Positions 9,363 through 17,854 of a DNA stretch of 29,650 nt are shown here, in pieces. Position 1 is the first letter of the stretch, and each line of letters starts with the position of its first letter. The stretch is from DATMBL01 sp050735975 (lineage in GTDB: Bacteria; Desulfobacterota; Binatia; UBA9968), in the NCBI GenBank assembly GCA_050735975.1, contig JBOHVS010000306.1, forward strand, positions 1-29,650, read 5' to 3'. Position numbers and translations under genes: made by a program. Below the pieces are notes generated by a model, which did not search any database, had not been told where the DNA came from, and worked only from the letters and a program-made list of their open reading frames with translations.

Positions 9363-9399
9363 AGGCCCCTGCTCCTATGATATACAAGGACAGGGGCCT
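9363..9399 (+). terminator. Hairpin between dnaK and dnaJ
   Basis: Arms AGGCCCCTG (9363-9371) and CAGGGGCCT (9391-9399) pair perfectly over 9 bp, with an additional inner TCCT/AGGA pairing. The following bases (tcttgcatg) give only a poor U-tract. It may be an intrinsic terminator or an attenuator that lowers dnaJ expression relative to dnaK. Confidence 0.55.
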
Positions 9400-9439
9400 T
9401 CTTGCATGTCCAAAATTCACATGAGCATATAGGTGCAGG

Positions 9440-10552
9440 TTGAACGGGAAAAAAGACTATTATGAATTGCTCGGTGTCGACCGTAATGCCGCTGATGATG
9501 AGATCAAGAAGGCATACAGGCAGCTAGCGTTAAAATATCACCCGGATCGCAATCCCGGGGACCAGCGCGCCGAAGAGAAATTCAAGGAGATTTCTGAAGC
9601 CTACCAAGTCCTGTCGGACGCGCACAAACGGACCCAATACGATCAGTTCGGTCATGCCGCGTTTGGCGACGGCGGCCCTTTCGCCGGGGGGTTTGACTTC
9701 AACGCCGGTTTCCAGGACATATTCGGAGACATTTTCGGCGATTTCTTCGGCGCGGGAAGCGCGGGCCGACGGCGGCAAGCGAGGGGAGAAGACCTTCGTT
9801 ACAATCTGACTCTCACGTTTGAAGAGGCGGTTTCTGGTGCGGAGAAAAGAATCAAGATTCCTCGACATGCCCAATGTGAAACCTGCCGTGGAACCGGCGC
9901 GAAACCGGGGACTGCGCCGCAAACCTGTCCCACGTGCCGCGGTAAAGGTCAGGTCAGTTTTCAGCAGGGATTCTTTAGTGTCTCGCGGACCTGCAATCAA
10001 TGCCACGGACAAGGGACGATCATCCGTGATCCTTGCGTTACCTGCAGCGGGGCGGGTCGCGTGCGAAAACTCCATACTTTGAGCGTCAAGATTCCTGCCG
10101 GCGTGGATACCGGCTCGCGGCTCAAATTGCGCGGGGAAGGGGAAACCGGACCCGCGGGGGGGGTGCTGGGTGATCTCTACGTGGTCATTCAGGTCGAACC
10201 TCATCCTATTTTCGTGCGCGACAATTTAGACACGCTCTGCGACATCCCCGTCAGTTTCGTTCAGGCAGCATTGGGAACTGAGATCGACGTTCCGACCTTG
10301 GACGGCAAAGTAAAGATGAAAATCCCGCCGGGAACTCAATCAGGGAAAGTGTTTCGCATCAAGGGAAAGGGCGTTCGGGACGTTCAGGGTTATCAGCGAG
10401 GAGATCAACACGTTCGTGTATTAGTGGAAACCCCAACTCATCTTTCCGGCCGCCAAAAGGAGCTTTTGCGAGAATTTGCCGAGCTGGACGGCGAAGATAC
10501 CAACCCCTTGACGAAAGGGTTCTTCGACAAGGTCAAGCAGCTGTTTGGGTAG
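9440..10552 (+). CDS. dnaJ: Co-chaperone DnaJ (Hsp40)
   Basis: Delivers clients to DnaK and stimulates its ATPase. The J-domain includes KDYYELLGVDRN and the catalytic HPD at 34-36. A Gly/Phe-rich segment (FAGGFDFNAGFQDIFGDIFGDFFG) follows, then the cysteine-rich zinc domain with four CxxCxGxG repeats (CETCRGTG, CPTCRGKG, CNQCHGQG, CVTCSGAG), then the C-terminal client-binding domain. The start is a TTG (TTG AAC GGG AAA AAA GAC TAT): the only nearby upstream ATG (9421) runs into a stop, and this start gives the standard N-terminus. AGGTG just upstream may serve as ribosome site. All motifs are intact across 370 residues. Confidence 0.98.
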   Translation: MNGKKDYYELLGVDRNAADDEIKKAYRQLALKYHPDRNPGDQRAEEKFKEISEAYQVLSDAHKRTQYDQFGHAAFGDGGPFAGGFDFNAGFQDIFGDIFGDFFGAGSAGRRRQARGEDLRYNLTLTFEEAVSGAEKRIKIPRHAQCETCRGTGAKPGTAPQTCPTCRGKGQVSFQQGFFSVSRTCNQCHGQGTIIRDPCVTCSGAGRVRKLHTLSVKIPAGVDTGSRLKLRGEGETGPAGGVLGDLYVVIQVEPHPIFVRDNLDTLCDIPVSFVQAALGTEIDVPTLDGKVKMKIPPGTQSGKVFRIKGKGVRDVQGYQRGDQHVRVLVETPTHLSGRQKELLREFAELDGEDTNPLTKGFFDKVKQLFG

Positions 10553-10555
10553 CTT

Positions 10556-10574
10556 TTTGCTCTTTCAAAGCAAA
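10556..10574 (+). terminator. Weak hairpin after dnaJ
   Basis: TTTGCT (10556-10561) and AGCAAA (10569-10574) can pair around a 7-base loop, followed by CCTTTTC. The stem is short and AT-rich, so termination would be weak at best; lon follows 120 bases later on the same strand. Confidence 0.25.
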
Positions 10575-10693
10575 CCTTTTCGCGGCAAATTTTCTGCCAC
10601 CACCGAGGCTCACGGCCAGCTTAAGAAAAATGCTCCGAATTTCTTGTTGACCTGGGCCGCAAGTGTGATTAACTGGAGCCGAGGACAGCGATT

Positions 10694-13183
10694 ATGAGCG
10701 AAGCTGAATGGAAGATTGAAGGACCAGAGACCAAGAGCGCTCAGGTCGAGATCCCCGATGTTTTGCCGCTTCTGCCGATTCGCGACATCGTCATCTATCC
10801 GTATATGATGCTGCCGCTCTTCGTCGGGCGCGACGTATCGATTCGAGCGGTAGAGGAGGCGCTCTCGCGAGACCGGTTGATTTTCCTCGTCGCGCAGAAA
10901 AATTCCGCCGAGGAGAATCCCAATCCGGTGGATATTCATCGCGTGGGTACCATCGCGTCCATCATGCGGATGCTTAAACTCGCGGATGGCCGGGTGAAGA
11001 TTTTGGTTCAGGGTCTCTCCAAAGGAGAAATCGACACTTACCTCAAAGAGCGGCCCTTTTTCGAAGTCAAGATTCACAAAGTGATCGAGCCCACCTTGCA
11101 GGAAGTGCCCATCGAGGTCGAAGCCTTGATGCGGAACGCCAAAGAAAAGATCGAACAGATCTTGAACCTTAAAAACCTGCCGCCGGAAATCGTCATGGTC
11201 ACCGATAATATCACCGATCCGGGAGTTCTGGCGGATCTGGTGGCTTCAAACCTCCGGTTAAAGATCGAGGAGAGCCAGGCCATTCTCGAGATTCTGGATC
11301 CCATAGAGCGCTTGAAGAAGGTCAACGAACTCCTGAGCCGCGAACTGGAGCTCTCGACGATGCAGGCGCGCATCCAGAACCAGGCGAAGGAAGAGATGAC
11401 CAAGACGCAGCGCGACTACTTCCTGCGCGAGCAACTGAAGCAGATTCAACAGGAGCTGGGCGAGGGAGACGAGCGCGCGGAAGAGATCAACGAACTCAGA
11501 AAGCAGATCGACAAGGCGAAGATGCCGCCGGAGGTAAAACGGGAGGCGGAAAAACAGCTCAAGCGGCTGGAACAGATGCATCCTGAGTCATCCGAAGCGT
11601 CCCTCGTGCGGACATACCTGGATTGGCTGGTGGACCTACCGTGGAGCAAAAGGACCAAGGACAACCTGAATATCAGAAAAGCCACGCAGGTGCTGGACGA
11701 AGATCACTACGATTTAGAGAAGATCAAAGAACGTATTCTGGAATATCTCGCGGTCAACAAGCTGAGACGCAAGATCAAAGGACCGATCCTTTGCTTCGTT
11801 GGACCCCCGGGCGTCGGCAAGACTTCTCTCGGCCGATCCATTGCCCGATCCTTGGGGAGAAATTTCGTCAGGATCTCGCTCGGCGGGGTGCGTGACGAGG
11901 CGGAGATTCGCGGCCATCGCAGAACTTACGTCGGAGCGCTGCCCGGCCGCATCATTCAAGGAATCAAGCAGGCCGGCTCGAACAATCCGGTTTTCATGCT
12001 CGATGAAATCGACAAAGTGGGCGCTGATTTCCGCGGCGATCCCTCGGCCGCATTGTTGGAAGTATTGGATCCGGAACAGAATCACGCTTTCAGCGACCAT
12101 TATCTGAATCTTCCATTTGACCTCTCGAACGTGCTCTTTATCTGCACTGCCAACCTTTTGGATCCGGTGCCGCCGGCCCTCGCGGATCGTATGGAAGTTC
12201 TTCAACTCTCGGGCTACACCAACGAGGAAAAGCTGGAGATCGCTCGCAAGTATCTAATTCCGAGGCAGCTCGAAGACAACGGGATATCGGCAAAGCACCT
12301 GGAAATCTCCGCTGATGCAGTGCTGCGGATTATCGCAGAGTACACCAAAGAAGGCGGCCTAAGGAACCTGGAGCGCGAGATCGCTTCCATCTGCCGCAAA
12401 GTCGCGCGCAAAATTGCCGAAGGAAAAACGGAACTCACCCGGATTACTCGTGCGAACATCCATTTGTTTCTCGGAAGCCCAAAGTTCCTGCCGGAAGCTG
12501 AGCAGGAAAAACACGAAGTCGGCGTCGCCACTGGATTGGCCTGGACGAGCACCGGAGGCGAGATACTTTACGTAGAGGCGTCGCTCTCAAAAGGGCGAGG
12601 CAATCTAACGCTCACCGGACAGCTGGGAGACGTGATGAAAGAGTCCGCCCAGGCCGCCGTGAGTTATGCCAGGGCGCACGCCAAGAAGCTCGGCTTCGAG
12701 GAAGACTTTTACCAGAAGCTCGACATCCACATCCACGTACCCGCTGGAGCGATCCCGAAAGACGGGCCTTCGGCGGGAATCACCATGGCAACCGCGCTTA
12801 TCTCCGCACTCACCCGACGCGCGGTGAGCCGCGATGTGGCTATGACGGGAGAAATCACTTTGCGGGGACGCGTCCTGCCGATCGGTGGACTCAAGGAAAA
12901 GTCTCTTGCTGCGTTCCGGGCCGGGATCAAGACCATCGTCATTCCGGATCGCAATAAGAAAGACTTGGACGAGATTCCGAAGCCGCTCCGTCGGAAGCTG
13001 GAGTGGATCCCTGCAAGTAACATGTCTGACGTCCTGAAGGTAGCGCTTCTCGGCAAACAAAGCGGCAACGGGATGCTAAAGGACCGCATGCTTGACCAGC
13101 GGAAATCTAAGAGCGGGCAGAAGCGCAGGCCAAAAGCGTCGCGAAAAAACAATCGGGACAGAACTGTGGCAGTTCGCGTTTAG
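10694..13183 (+). CDS. lon: ATP-dependent protease Lon (LonA type)
   Basis: Hexameric AAA+ serine protease that degrades misfolded and regulatory proteins. In order: N-terminal LON substrate-binding domain (LPLLPIRDIVIYPYMMLPLFVG), coiled-coil segment near 200-300, Walker A GPPGVGKT near 370-377, Walker B VFMLDEID near 433-440, and the C-terminal peptidase domain with the Ser/Lys dyad (DGPSAG, Ser near 693; GGLKEK, Lys near 734-736). At 829 residues it is a little longer than many LonA proteins because of a Lys/Arg-rich tail of about 40 residues after 'SDVLKVALLGK'. GAGGACA precedes the ATG. It sits with the DnaK system, consistent with coordinated quality control. Confidence 0.98.
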   Translation: MSEAEWKIEGPETKSAQVEIPDVLPLLPIRDIVIYPYMMLPLFVGRDVSIRAVEEALSRDRLIFLVAQKNSAEENPNPVDIHRVGTIASIMRMLKLADGRVKILVQGLSKGEIDTYLKERPFFEVKIHKVIEPTLQEVPIEVEALMRNAKEKIEQILNLKNLPPEIVMVTDNITDPGVLADLVASNLRLKIEESQAILEILDPIERLKKVNELLSRELELSTMQARIQNQAKEEMTKTQRDYFLREQLKQIQQELGEGDERAEEINELRKQIDKAKMPPEVKREAEKQLKRLEQMHPESSEASLVRTYLDWLVDLPWSKRTKDNLNIRKATQVLDEDHYDLEKIKERILEYLAVNKLRRKIKGPILCFVGPPGVGKTSLGRSIARSLGRNFVRISLGGVRDEAEIRGHRRTYVGALPGRIIQGIKQAGSNNPVFMLDEIDKVGADFRGDPSAALLEVLDPEQNHAFSDHYLNLPFDLSNVLFICTANLLDPVPPALADRMEVLQLSGYTNEEKLEIARKYLIPRQLEDNGISAKHLEISADAVLRIIAEYTKEGGLRNLEREIASICRKVARKIAEGKTELTRITRANIHLFLGSPKFLPEAEQEKHEVGVATGLAWTSTGGEILYVEASLSKGRGNLTLTGQLGDVMKESAQAAVSYARAHAKKLGFEEDFYQKLDIHIHVPAGAIPKDGPSAGITMATALISALTRRAVSRDVAMTGEITLRGRVLPIGGLKEKSLAAFRAGIKTIVIPDRNKKDLDEIPKPLRRKLEWIPASNMSDVLKVALLGKQSGNGMLKDRMLDQRKSKSGQKRRPKASRKNNRDRTVAVRV

Positions 13184-13284
13184 GGACACTGCACTCAATT
13201 GGCATCGCCGACAGTCATTGACCTTCGCTCCATGCGGTTTTTCACCCGAAGCTCTTTCCTACGATCGGCTGACCCCACCCGCAG

Positions 13285-14274
13285 ATGAAATTGAGCCAAC
13301 TTGGAGAGTTTGGCATCATCAGCAGAATTCAACGGGCAACACCGAAAGGGCCGGGTGTCTTGCTCGGTATCGGCGACGACGCGGCCTGGATCCGGACCAG
13401 GACAGGCTCGTGCCTGATCACCGCTGATTTGCTCCTGGAGCGGATTCACTTCCAGCTGGGATGGACTTCGCTTTACGAGCTGGGCCACAAAAGCCTGGCC
13501 GTCAATTTGAGCGATATCGCCGCGATGGGCGGTATACCGGCTTATTTGATTCTTTCATTGGGCGTGCCCCCCACGTTTTCGGCTGCCGATATCGATGAGT
13601 TTTACCGAGGAATCCGATCGCTGGCTTCAAAAACCGGCGTCTCGCTGGTTGGGGGTGATACAAACGCTGCCGACGCGCTAGTCATATCCGTTTGTGTAAT
13701 CGGACACGCGGTTTATCGTCCCATCACCCGCAGTGGCGCAAAGACCGGTGACGACATCTACGTTACAGGTACCCTCGGCGACTCCGCGCTTGCGCTAAAG
13801 TTACTCATGAGAAAGACCGCGGTCAAAAAGGATCGCGCCGTAAAATACCTGCTGTGCCGCCACCACCGGCCGACTCCCAGGCTCAGGGCCGGGGCGCTTT
13901 TGGCCAAGGAAAACCTCGCTCGAGCGATGATCGATGTTAGCGACGGCTTGCTACAGGATCTGGGTCATCTCTGCAAGGCAAGCGGCGTTGGCGCGCTCAT
14001 CTTGGAAGAGAGCCTGCCGCTTTCCCCCGCCTATCGATCGCTTGCAGCCAAGGACGGGACGGGTTATGCCCTGAGCGGAGGAGAGGACTACGAGCTGCTG
14101 TTTTGCGTGCGGCGGAAAGATCGTTCCCGCATGGAAAAGATAAAGCGCCGTCTAGAGGTGCCGATAACTCACATCGGGCAGTGCGTCGATGCAGGTCGTG
14201 GAGTTCAGATTATTGACGGGAACCGCCGGCCTCTTCATTTGCCAGCAGGGGGACACGACCATTTCAAACAATGA
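13285..14274 (+). CDS. thiL: Thiamine-monophosphate kinase
   Basis: Phosphorylates thiamine monophosphate with ATP to thiamine diphosphate, the last step of cofactor synthesis. The 329 residues show the ThiL/PurM-like fold: LGEFGIISRI at the start, the metal/nucleotide motif GIGDDAAW, the family signature GHKSLAVNLSDIAAMGGIPAY, GGDTNAAD, and DVSDGLLQDLGHLCKASG plus LSGGEDYELLF in the second half. Length is typical. No clear Shine-Dalgarno precedes the ATG, and I see no TPP-riboswitch-like motif upstream. It starts about 100 bases after lon. Confidence 0.95.
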   Translation: MKLSQLGEFGIISRIQRATPKGPGVLLGIGDDAAWIRTRTGSCLITADLLLERIHFQLGWTSLYELGHKSLAVNLSDIAAMGGIPAYLILSLGVPPTFSAADIDEFYRGIRSLASKTGVSLVGGDTNAADALVISVCVIGHAVYRPITRSGAKTGDDIYVTGTLGDSALALKLLMRKTAVKKDRAVKYLLCRHHRPTPRLRAGALLAKENLARAMIDVSDGLLQDLGHLCKASGVGALILEESLPLSPAYRSLAAKDGTGYALSGGEDYELLFCVRRKDRSRMEKIKRRLEVPITHIGQCVDAGRGVQIIDGNRRPLHLPAGGHDHFKQ

Positions 14275-14355
14275 ACCTTCCGCCGATCGGGCCTAGCCTG
14301 TATGTCGAGAACGCATTGTCTCTGAGTTGCTGACAGGAGGCCGCATAAGCGCAAA

Positions 14356-15105
14356 ATGGACCGCGAACGTCTCACGGAACTTTTGAAACGAGTACAGCAA
14401 GGCAATGTCACAGTCCCTGCGGCTGCAAAGCGCCTGCGTCATCTTCCTTTTGAGGATCTCGGCTTCGCTAAGCTCGACCATCATCGGGCGCTGCGCCAGG
14501 CCTTCCCCGAAGTCATTTTGGGGGAGGGCAAAGATCCCAAAAAGATTGCCGCTATAGTGCGGGTTATGCGCCGGAGAGAGAACAATATTCTCGTAACTAG
14601 GCTTTCCGGCGAGAAGATGGCGCGACTTAAAAAGCTGGTGAATGGGCTCACGTATCATGTTGAGGCTCATGCGGCCACCTGGATACGAAAGCCGATTGTG
14701 ACCAAAGGACGGGGTACGCTCTTAGTCGTTTGTGCCGGCACGTCTGACATTCCCGTCGCCGAGGAGGCAGTGCTCACGGCGACCATGCTGGGGAATCGGG
14801 TGGAGCGTCTTTTCGATGTCGGGGTGGCGGGGATTCATCGGCTGCTGGAGAATCGTCATCGCTTGGATGAAGCCGCCGTTTTGATCGTGGTCGCCGGAAT
14901 GGAAGGCGCCTTGCCCAGCGTTGTCGCCGGACTGGTGGACAAACCGGTCATTGCCGTGCCTACGAGCATAGGCTATGGCGCAAGTTTCAACGGTCTCGCA
15001 GCGCTCTTGGGCATGCTCAATTCGTGCGCGGCTGGGGTTACCGTGGTCAACATCGACAACGGTTTCGGAGCAGGATTTGCAGCGAGTCTCATAAACCGGG
15101 TATAA
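14356..15105 (+). CDS. larB: LarB, pyridinium-3,5-biscarboxylic acid mononucleotide synthase (nickel-pincer cofactor pathway)
   Basis: Known LarB carboxylates and hydrolyses nicotinic acid adenine dinucleotide, the first step to the nickel-pincer nucleotide cofactor of lactate racemase and related enzymes. The N-terminal helical region (FEDLGFAKLDHHRALRQAFPEVI, then YG-like GEGKDPKKIAAIVRVM) and the C-terminal PurE-like domain (VVCAGTSDIPVAEEAVLTATMLG, VAGMEGALPSVVAGLVDKPVIAVPTSIGYG) are both complete. Length, 249 residues, is normal. A strong AGGAGG lies about 14 bases before the ATG, longer than ideal. The partner genes larC and larE are not in this window. The unrelated neighbours suggest it may work with distant larC/larE or on another carboxylation. 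Confidence 0.93.
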   Translation: MDRERLTELLKRVQQGNVTVPAAAKRLRHLPFEDLGFAKLDHHRALRQAFPEVILGEGKDPKKIAAIVRVMRRRENNILVTRLSGEKMARLKKLVNGLTYHVEAHAATWIRKPIVTKGRGTLLVVCAGTSDIPVAEEAVLTATMLGNRVERLFDVGVAGIHRLLENRHRLDEAAVLIVVAGMEGALPSVVAGLVDKPVIAVPTSIGYGASFNGLAALLGMLNSCAAGVTVVNIDNGFGAGFAASLINRV

Positions 15106-15338
15106 ATGGATCGTGTTTTTATTGACTCGCGAGGAAAAGATGAGCCGCTGTTACCCGGGCTTGTCGAGCATTCACTTGCCCTGCGAGTTCGGACAGGGGT
15201 TCAACAGGAACGACCTTCTCAAACCTGCTCAGGCCATACTATTCCGCAGATCGCGAACCATTCGATAACAGTCTCGGTGAAAGCACAACGAAGGAAGCAA
15301 CGAAATCAATAGTCAATTCAACGCCAAGGGCCTCTCGA

Positions 15339-15767
15339 GTGATGGATAATCAGAAGCGATACCGGGTAACCGCTCGGCAATCAGAATTAGCCGTCAAAGT
15401 CTTGGGCAAATCCCAAACGGAACTGTTCGCCAACGCAGCGTTCGCGCTCTTTGATGTCATGACGGACATCGAAAAGATCGAGGTCAAGGAGCGCATGCCT
15501 TTGGAAGTGGAAGGCATCGATATGGACGATTTGATGGTTAATTGGACACGCGAGCTCCTGTACCTTTATCAAGGCAGCGGCTATCTCCTGAAGGAGTTCA
15601 ACATCCGCGAAGCCAAGGAGACGTCGGTCAAGGCCGAAGTTTGCGGGGAGAAGATCGATCCTGATCGCCACGAGATCAAAAAAGAGATCAACGGCGTGGC
15701 ATATCATCAAAGCCGCATGCAAAAAACCGGCGATCAGTGGACCGCCCAACTGATTTTCGAGATGTGA
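15339..15767 (+). CDS. Archease-family protein (RtcB ligase activator-like)
   Basis: Archease promotes guanylylation and turnover of the RNA ligase RtcB. The 142 residues follow the family pattern: LGKSQTELFANAAFALFDVMTD, the VNWTRELLYLY helix, GEKIDPDRHEIKKEINGVAYHQ, and the closing W.AQLIFEM. Two metal-ligand positions look changed: the N-terminal HTAD-like motif reads RQSE (Glu16) and the C-terminal IFDI-like motif reads IFEM (Glu141). It could therefore keep metal binding through Glu or have altered function. Start is an ATG with a second one immediately after (MMDNQ); no strong ribosome site is seen. No rtcB is present in the window. The next gene begins two bases after its stop. Confidence 0.87.
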   Translation: MMDNQKRYRVTARQSELAVKVLGKSQTELFANAAFALFDVMTDIEKIEVKERMPLEVEGIDMDDLMVNWTRELLYLYQGSGYLLKEFNIREAKETSVKAEVCGEKIDPDRHEIKKEINGVAYHQSRMQKTGDQWTAQLIFEM

Positions 15768-15769
15768 AG

Positions 15770-17173
15770 ATGGCGCAGCTGGGCGAAAGCGAATATGAAG
15801 GCACCGCTCTTATCGCGGATCCGATCCACCGCTACATCCAGTTTACGGTCCCGCAAACAAAAGGCGAGGTGACGGAGAAGGCGGTCATCGACTCTCCCTG
15901 GGTGCAGCGACTGCGGTACATTTATCAACTCCAAAGCGCGCGTTGGGTCTATCCATCGGCGGAGCACAGTCGTTTCCAACACTCGCTCGGCGCGATGCAT
16001 ATGGCCGGCGAGTTCGCCAAACACCTTTACCCGTCGCTCCGCAAAGTTCTTGGCGACGAGTGTCCCTCGGCTCCTTTCGTCGAAGAGTATATGCGGATCA
16101 CCGGTCTGCTTCACGATGTCGGGCATGGCCCGTTCGGTCACTTCTTCGACGATAACTTTTTGCATGACTATGACCTGACCCATGAGGACCTTGGCCAAGC
16201 AATCATCCAGAGTCACCTGGGCGACAATATTCGCCAGCTCCGGCGGAGTCCCAGCGGCCCATTTGCCGCCGGCGAGGAACTGCGGCCCGAGGACGTTGCT
16301 TTCCCCATCAAAAAGAACGGCAAAGAAGATATCGGACGGCCGAAATGGGTCAGATTTTTGCAGCCGCTCACAGGCGGCATATTCACTTTCGACAATCTCG
16401 ACTACGTATCGCGTGATTCCTACATGTGTGGTATCGCCGCCGGGCCTGTGGACCGGGCTCGGCTTCTGCACTACACGTTCTTCTCGCCCCAGGGGCTTAC
16501 CCTGCACAAGGCCGGCAACAGCGCGTTAACAATGTTTCTGAATACCAGGCTCTATCTCTACACCAACGTTTACTATCATCGCACGACGCGCGCTATCGAC
16601 CTCCATCTCCGCGATATTTTTCCCGAGACTATGAAGGTGCTGTTCCCGGGCAATCCTCTGGAGCACATGGATGAATACCTGTATCTCACGGACTGGTCGT
16701 TGCTTGAGGAGGTGACTCGCTGGCGCCGCAAAAAAGGCGAGCTTGAAGCGATCGCCAAAGAATGGGAAACGGTGCTTCACCGCGAAGTGAAGTGGAAGAT
16801 GGCCTATGACCGTACGCTATCCCTCAATGAACTTCAGTACGGCGTAACCTTGCTACAGGACACCGACTGGGAAAAACGAATTCGCGCCGCCTTGCCGGCT
16901 GCTTCGCGAGATGTCACTTTCCGTGTAGATATGGCCACCCAAGATCCGCGGCCGGAAAATCCTTTTGCGATGGGAAAGAAGCAGATCCATATCTTTGACC
17001 CCTCTACGGGAGAAATCACCAAAGAGTCGCTCGCCGAGCTATTCGAATTTATCCCGTCCAAGGTTGTACAGTTCCGGGTCTTTGCCCTTGATCACGAAAA
17101 TGACCGTCTGCTCGCGGAAGTCGCCGAGAGCGCGCTGAAGGGGGAATCTCATGCGGTCAAAACTAGCGTCTAG
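15770..17173 (+). CDS. HD-domain phosphohydrolase (SAMHD1/dGTPase-like)
   Basis: Metal-dependent phosphohydrolase of the HD superfamily; relatives hydrolyse dNTPs or other phosphoesters. From the ATG at 15770 the protein has 467 residues. The metal ligands are intact: His in SRFQHSLGAMHMAG (near 71), the His-Asp pair in LLHDVGHGPFGHFF (115-116) with following histidines, and Asp in FTFDNLDYVSRD (near 208-211). The opening 'DPIHRYIQFT...IDSPWVQRLRYIYQLQSARWVYPSAEHSRFQHS' is typical of the SAMHD1/YdhJ-type subgroup. A GTG at 15737 would add 11 residues and overlap the archease gene; the ATG just past that gene's stop is preferred. The tight spacing implies translational coupling with the archease-like gene. 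Substrate is unknown. Confidence 0.92.
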   Translation: MAQLGESEYEGTALIADPIHRYIQFTVPQTKGEVTEKAVIDSPWVQRLRYIYQLQSARWVYPSAEHSRFQHSLGAMHMAGEFAKHLYPSLRKVLGDECPSAPFVEEYMRITGLLHDVGHGPFGHFFDDNFLHDYDLTHEDLGQAIIQSHLGDNIRQLRRSPSGPFAAGEELRPEDVAFPIKKNGKEDIGRPKWVRFLQPLTGGIFTFDNLDYVSRDSYMCGIAAGPVDRARLLHYTFFSPQGLTLHKAGNSALTMFLNTRLYLYTNVYYHRTTRAIDLHLRDIFPETMKVLFPGNPLEHMDEYLYLTDWSLLEEVTRWRRKKGELEAIAKEWETVLHREVKWKMAYDRTLSLNELQYGVTLLQDTDWEKRIRAALPAASRDVTFRVDMATQDPRPENPFAMGKKQIHIFDPSTGEITKESLAELFEFIPSKVVQFRVFALDHENDRLLAEVAESALKGESHAVKTSV

Positions 17174-17255
17174 CTAGCCGGCTGTAAACAGGGTTTTCAG
17201 CAACTTCCTAGGTAGCTAAAGCGTAAAGCCATCCGTCACGCGAGACCTAAGTACG

Positions 17256-17837
17256 ATGAAAGACGCCATTATCAGAGCATTCGATGAAAGCATCCGCGTG
17301 AAGCAGGCGTTTCTTCGGGAAAACCTTGACACGCTCATGAAGGCCATCGACGCAATCAGCGGTGCGTTGCAGAACGGGAACAAGCTACTTTTGTTCGGCA
17401 ACGGCGGCAGCGCCGCCGACGCGCAACATATTGCTGCGGAGTTCGTCAACCGTTTCCTCATGGAAAGGCGCCCACTGCCGGCCATCGCCCTGACTACGGA
17501 CACGTCCGTGCTCACGAGCATTGCCAATGACTACGAATACAGAGAAGTCTTCGCCAAACAAATTAGAGCGTTGGGAAAAGAAGGAGACGTGGCGCTGGCG
17601 ATTTCAACCAGTGGTAACTCCGAAAACGTCCTTGCCGCTATTGATGTTTGCAAACAACTCAAAATCGCGACCGTCGGGCTGACTGGCGGAAGCGGAGGGA
17701 AAATGGTGGGAAAAGTCGATTTCTTACTGCAGGTTTCCGCAGGCCAAAACAGCCCACGGATCCAGGAAACCCATATTCTCGTGGGTCATGTCATCTGCGA
17801 CATCGTCGACCAGACGCTATTTCCCCCCAAACCGTAG
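17256..17837 (+). CDS. gmhA: Phosphoheptose isomerase (sedoheptulose-7-phosphate isomerase)
   Basis: Converts sedoheptulose 7-phosphate to D-glycero-D-manno-heptose 7-phosphate, the first step of ADP-heptose synthesis for the LPS inner core. The single SIS domain of 193 residues carries LLFGNGGSAADAQHIAAEF with zinc ligands His58 and Glu62, the phosphate-binding STSGNSENVL, and the C-terminal QETHILVGHVICD supplying Gln170 and His178, which have the same spacing as in characterised GmhA. Length is normal. It supports a Gram-negative envelope. The next gene starts 17 bases downstream, so the two are probably co-transcribed. Confidence 0.95.
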   Translation: MKDAIIRAFDESIRVKQAFLRENLDTLMKAIDAISGALQNGNKLLLFGNGGSAADAQHIAAEFVNRFLMERRPLPAIALTTDTSVLTSIANDYEYREVFAKQIRALGKEGDVALAISTSGNSENVLAAIDVCKQLKIATVGLTGGSGGKMVGKVDFLLQVSAGQNSPRIQETHILVGHVICDIVDQTLFPPKP

Positions 17838-17854
17838 CCGCCGTTTTCCTCCCC

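Noticed and set aside
13184..13284. TPP riboswitch upstream of thiL
   Set aside because: The lon-thiL gap has no recognisable THI-box core and is too short for a complete TPP aptamer with expression platform.
15106..15312. 68-codon open frame starting right after the larB stop, considered as a small gene or a larC remnant
   Set aside because: No ribosome site of its own, unusual Gln/Arg-rich composition, no match to the LarC N-terminus (Asp-Cys-x-Ser-Gly-x-x-Gly-Asp type motif), and nothing larC-like in the other frames. The gap 15106-15338 otherwise shows nothing I can name.
17648..17854. Upstream extension of the deoxyhypusine-synthase-like gene
   Set aside because: The extension overlaps gmhA in another frame and reads as Arg/Pro-rich out-of-frame translation; the family-like sequence begins at the ATG at 17855.
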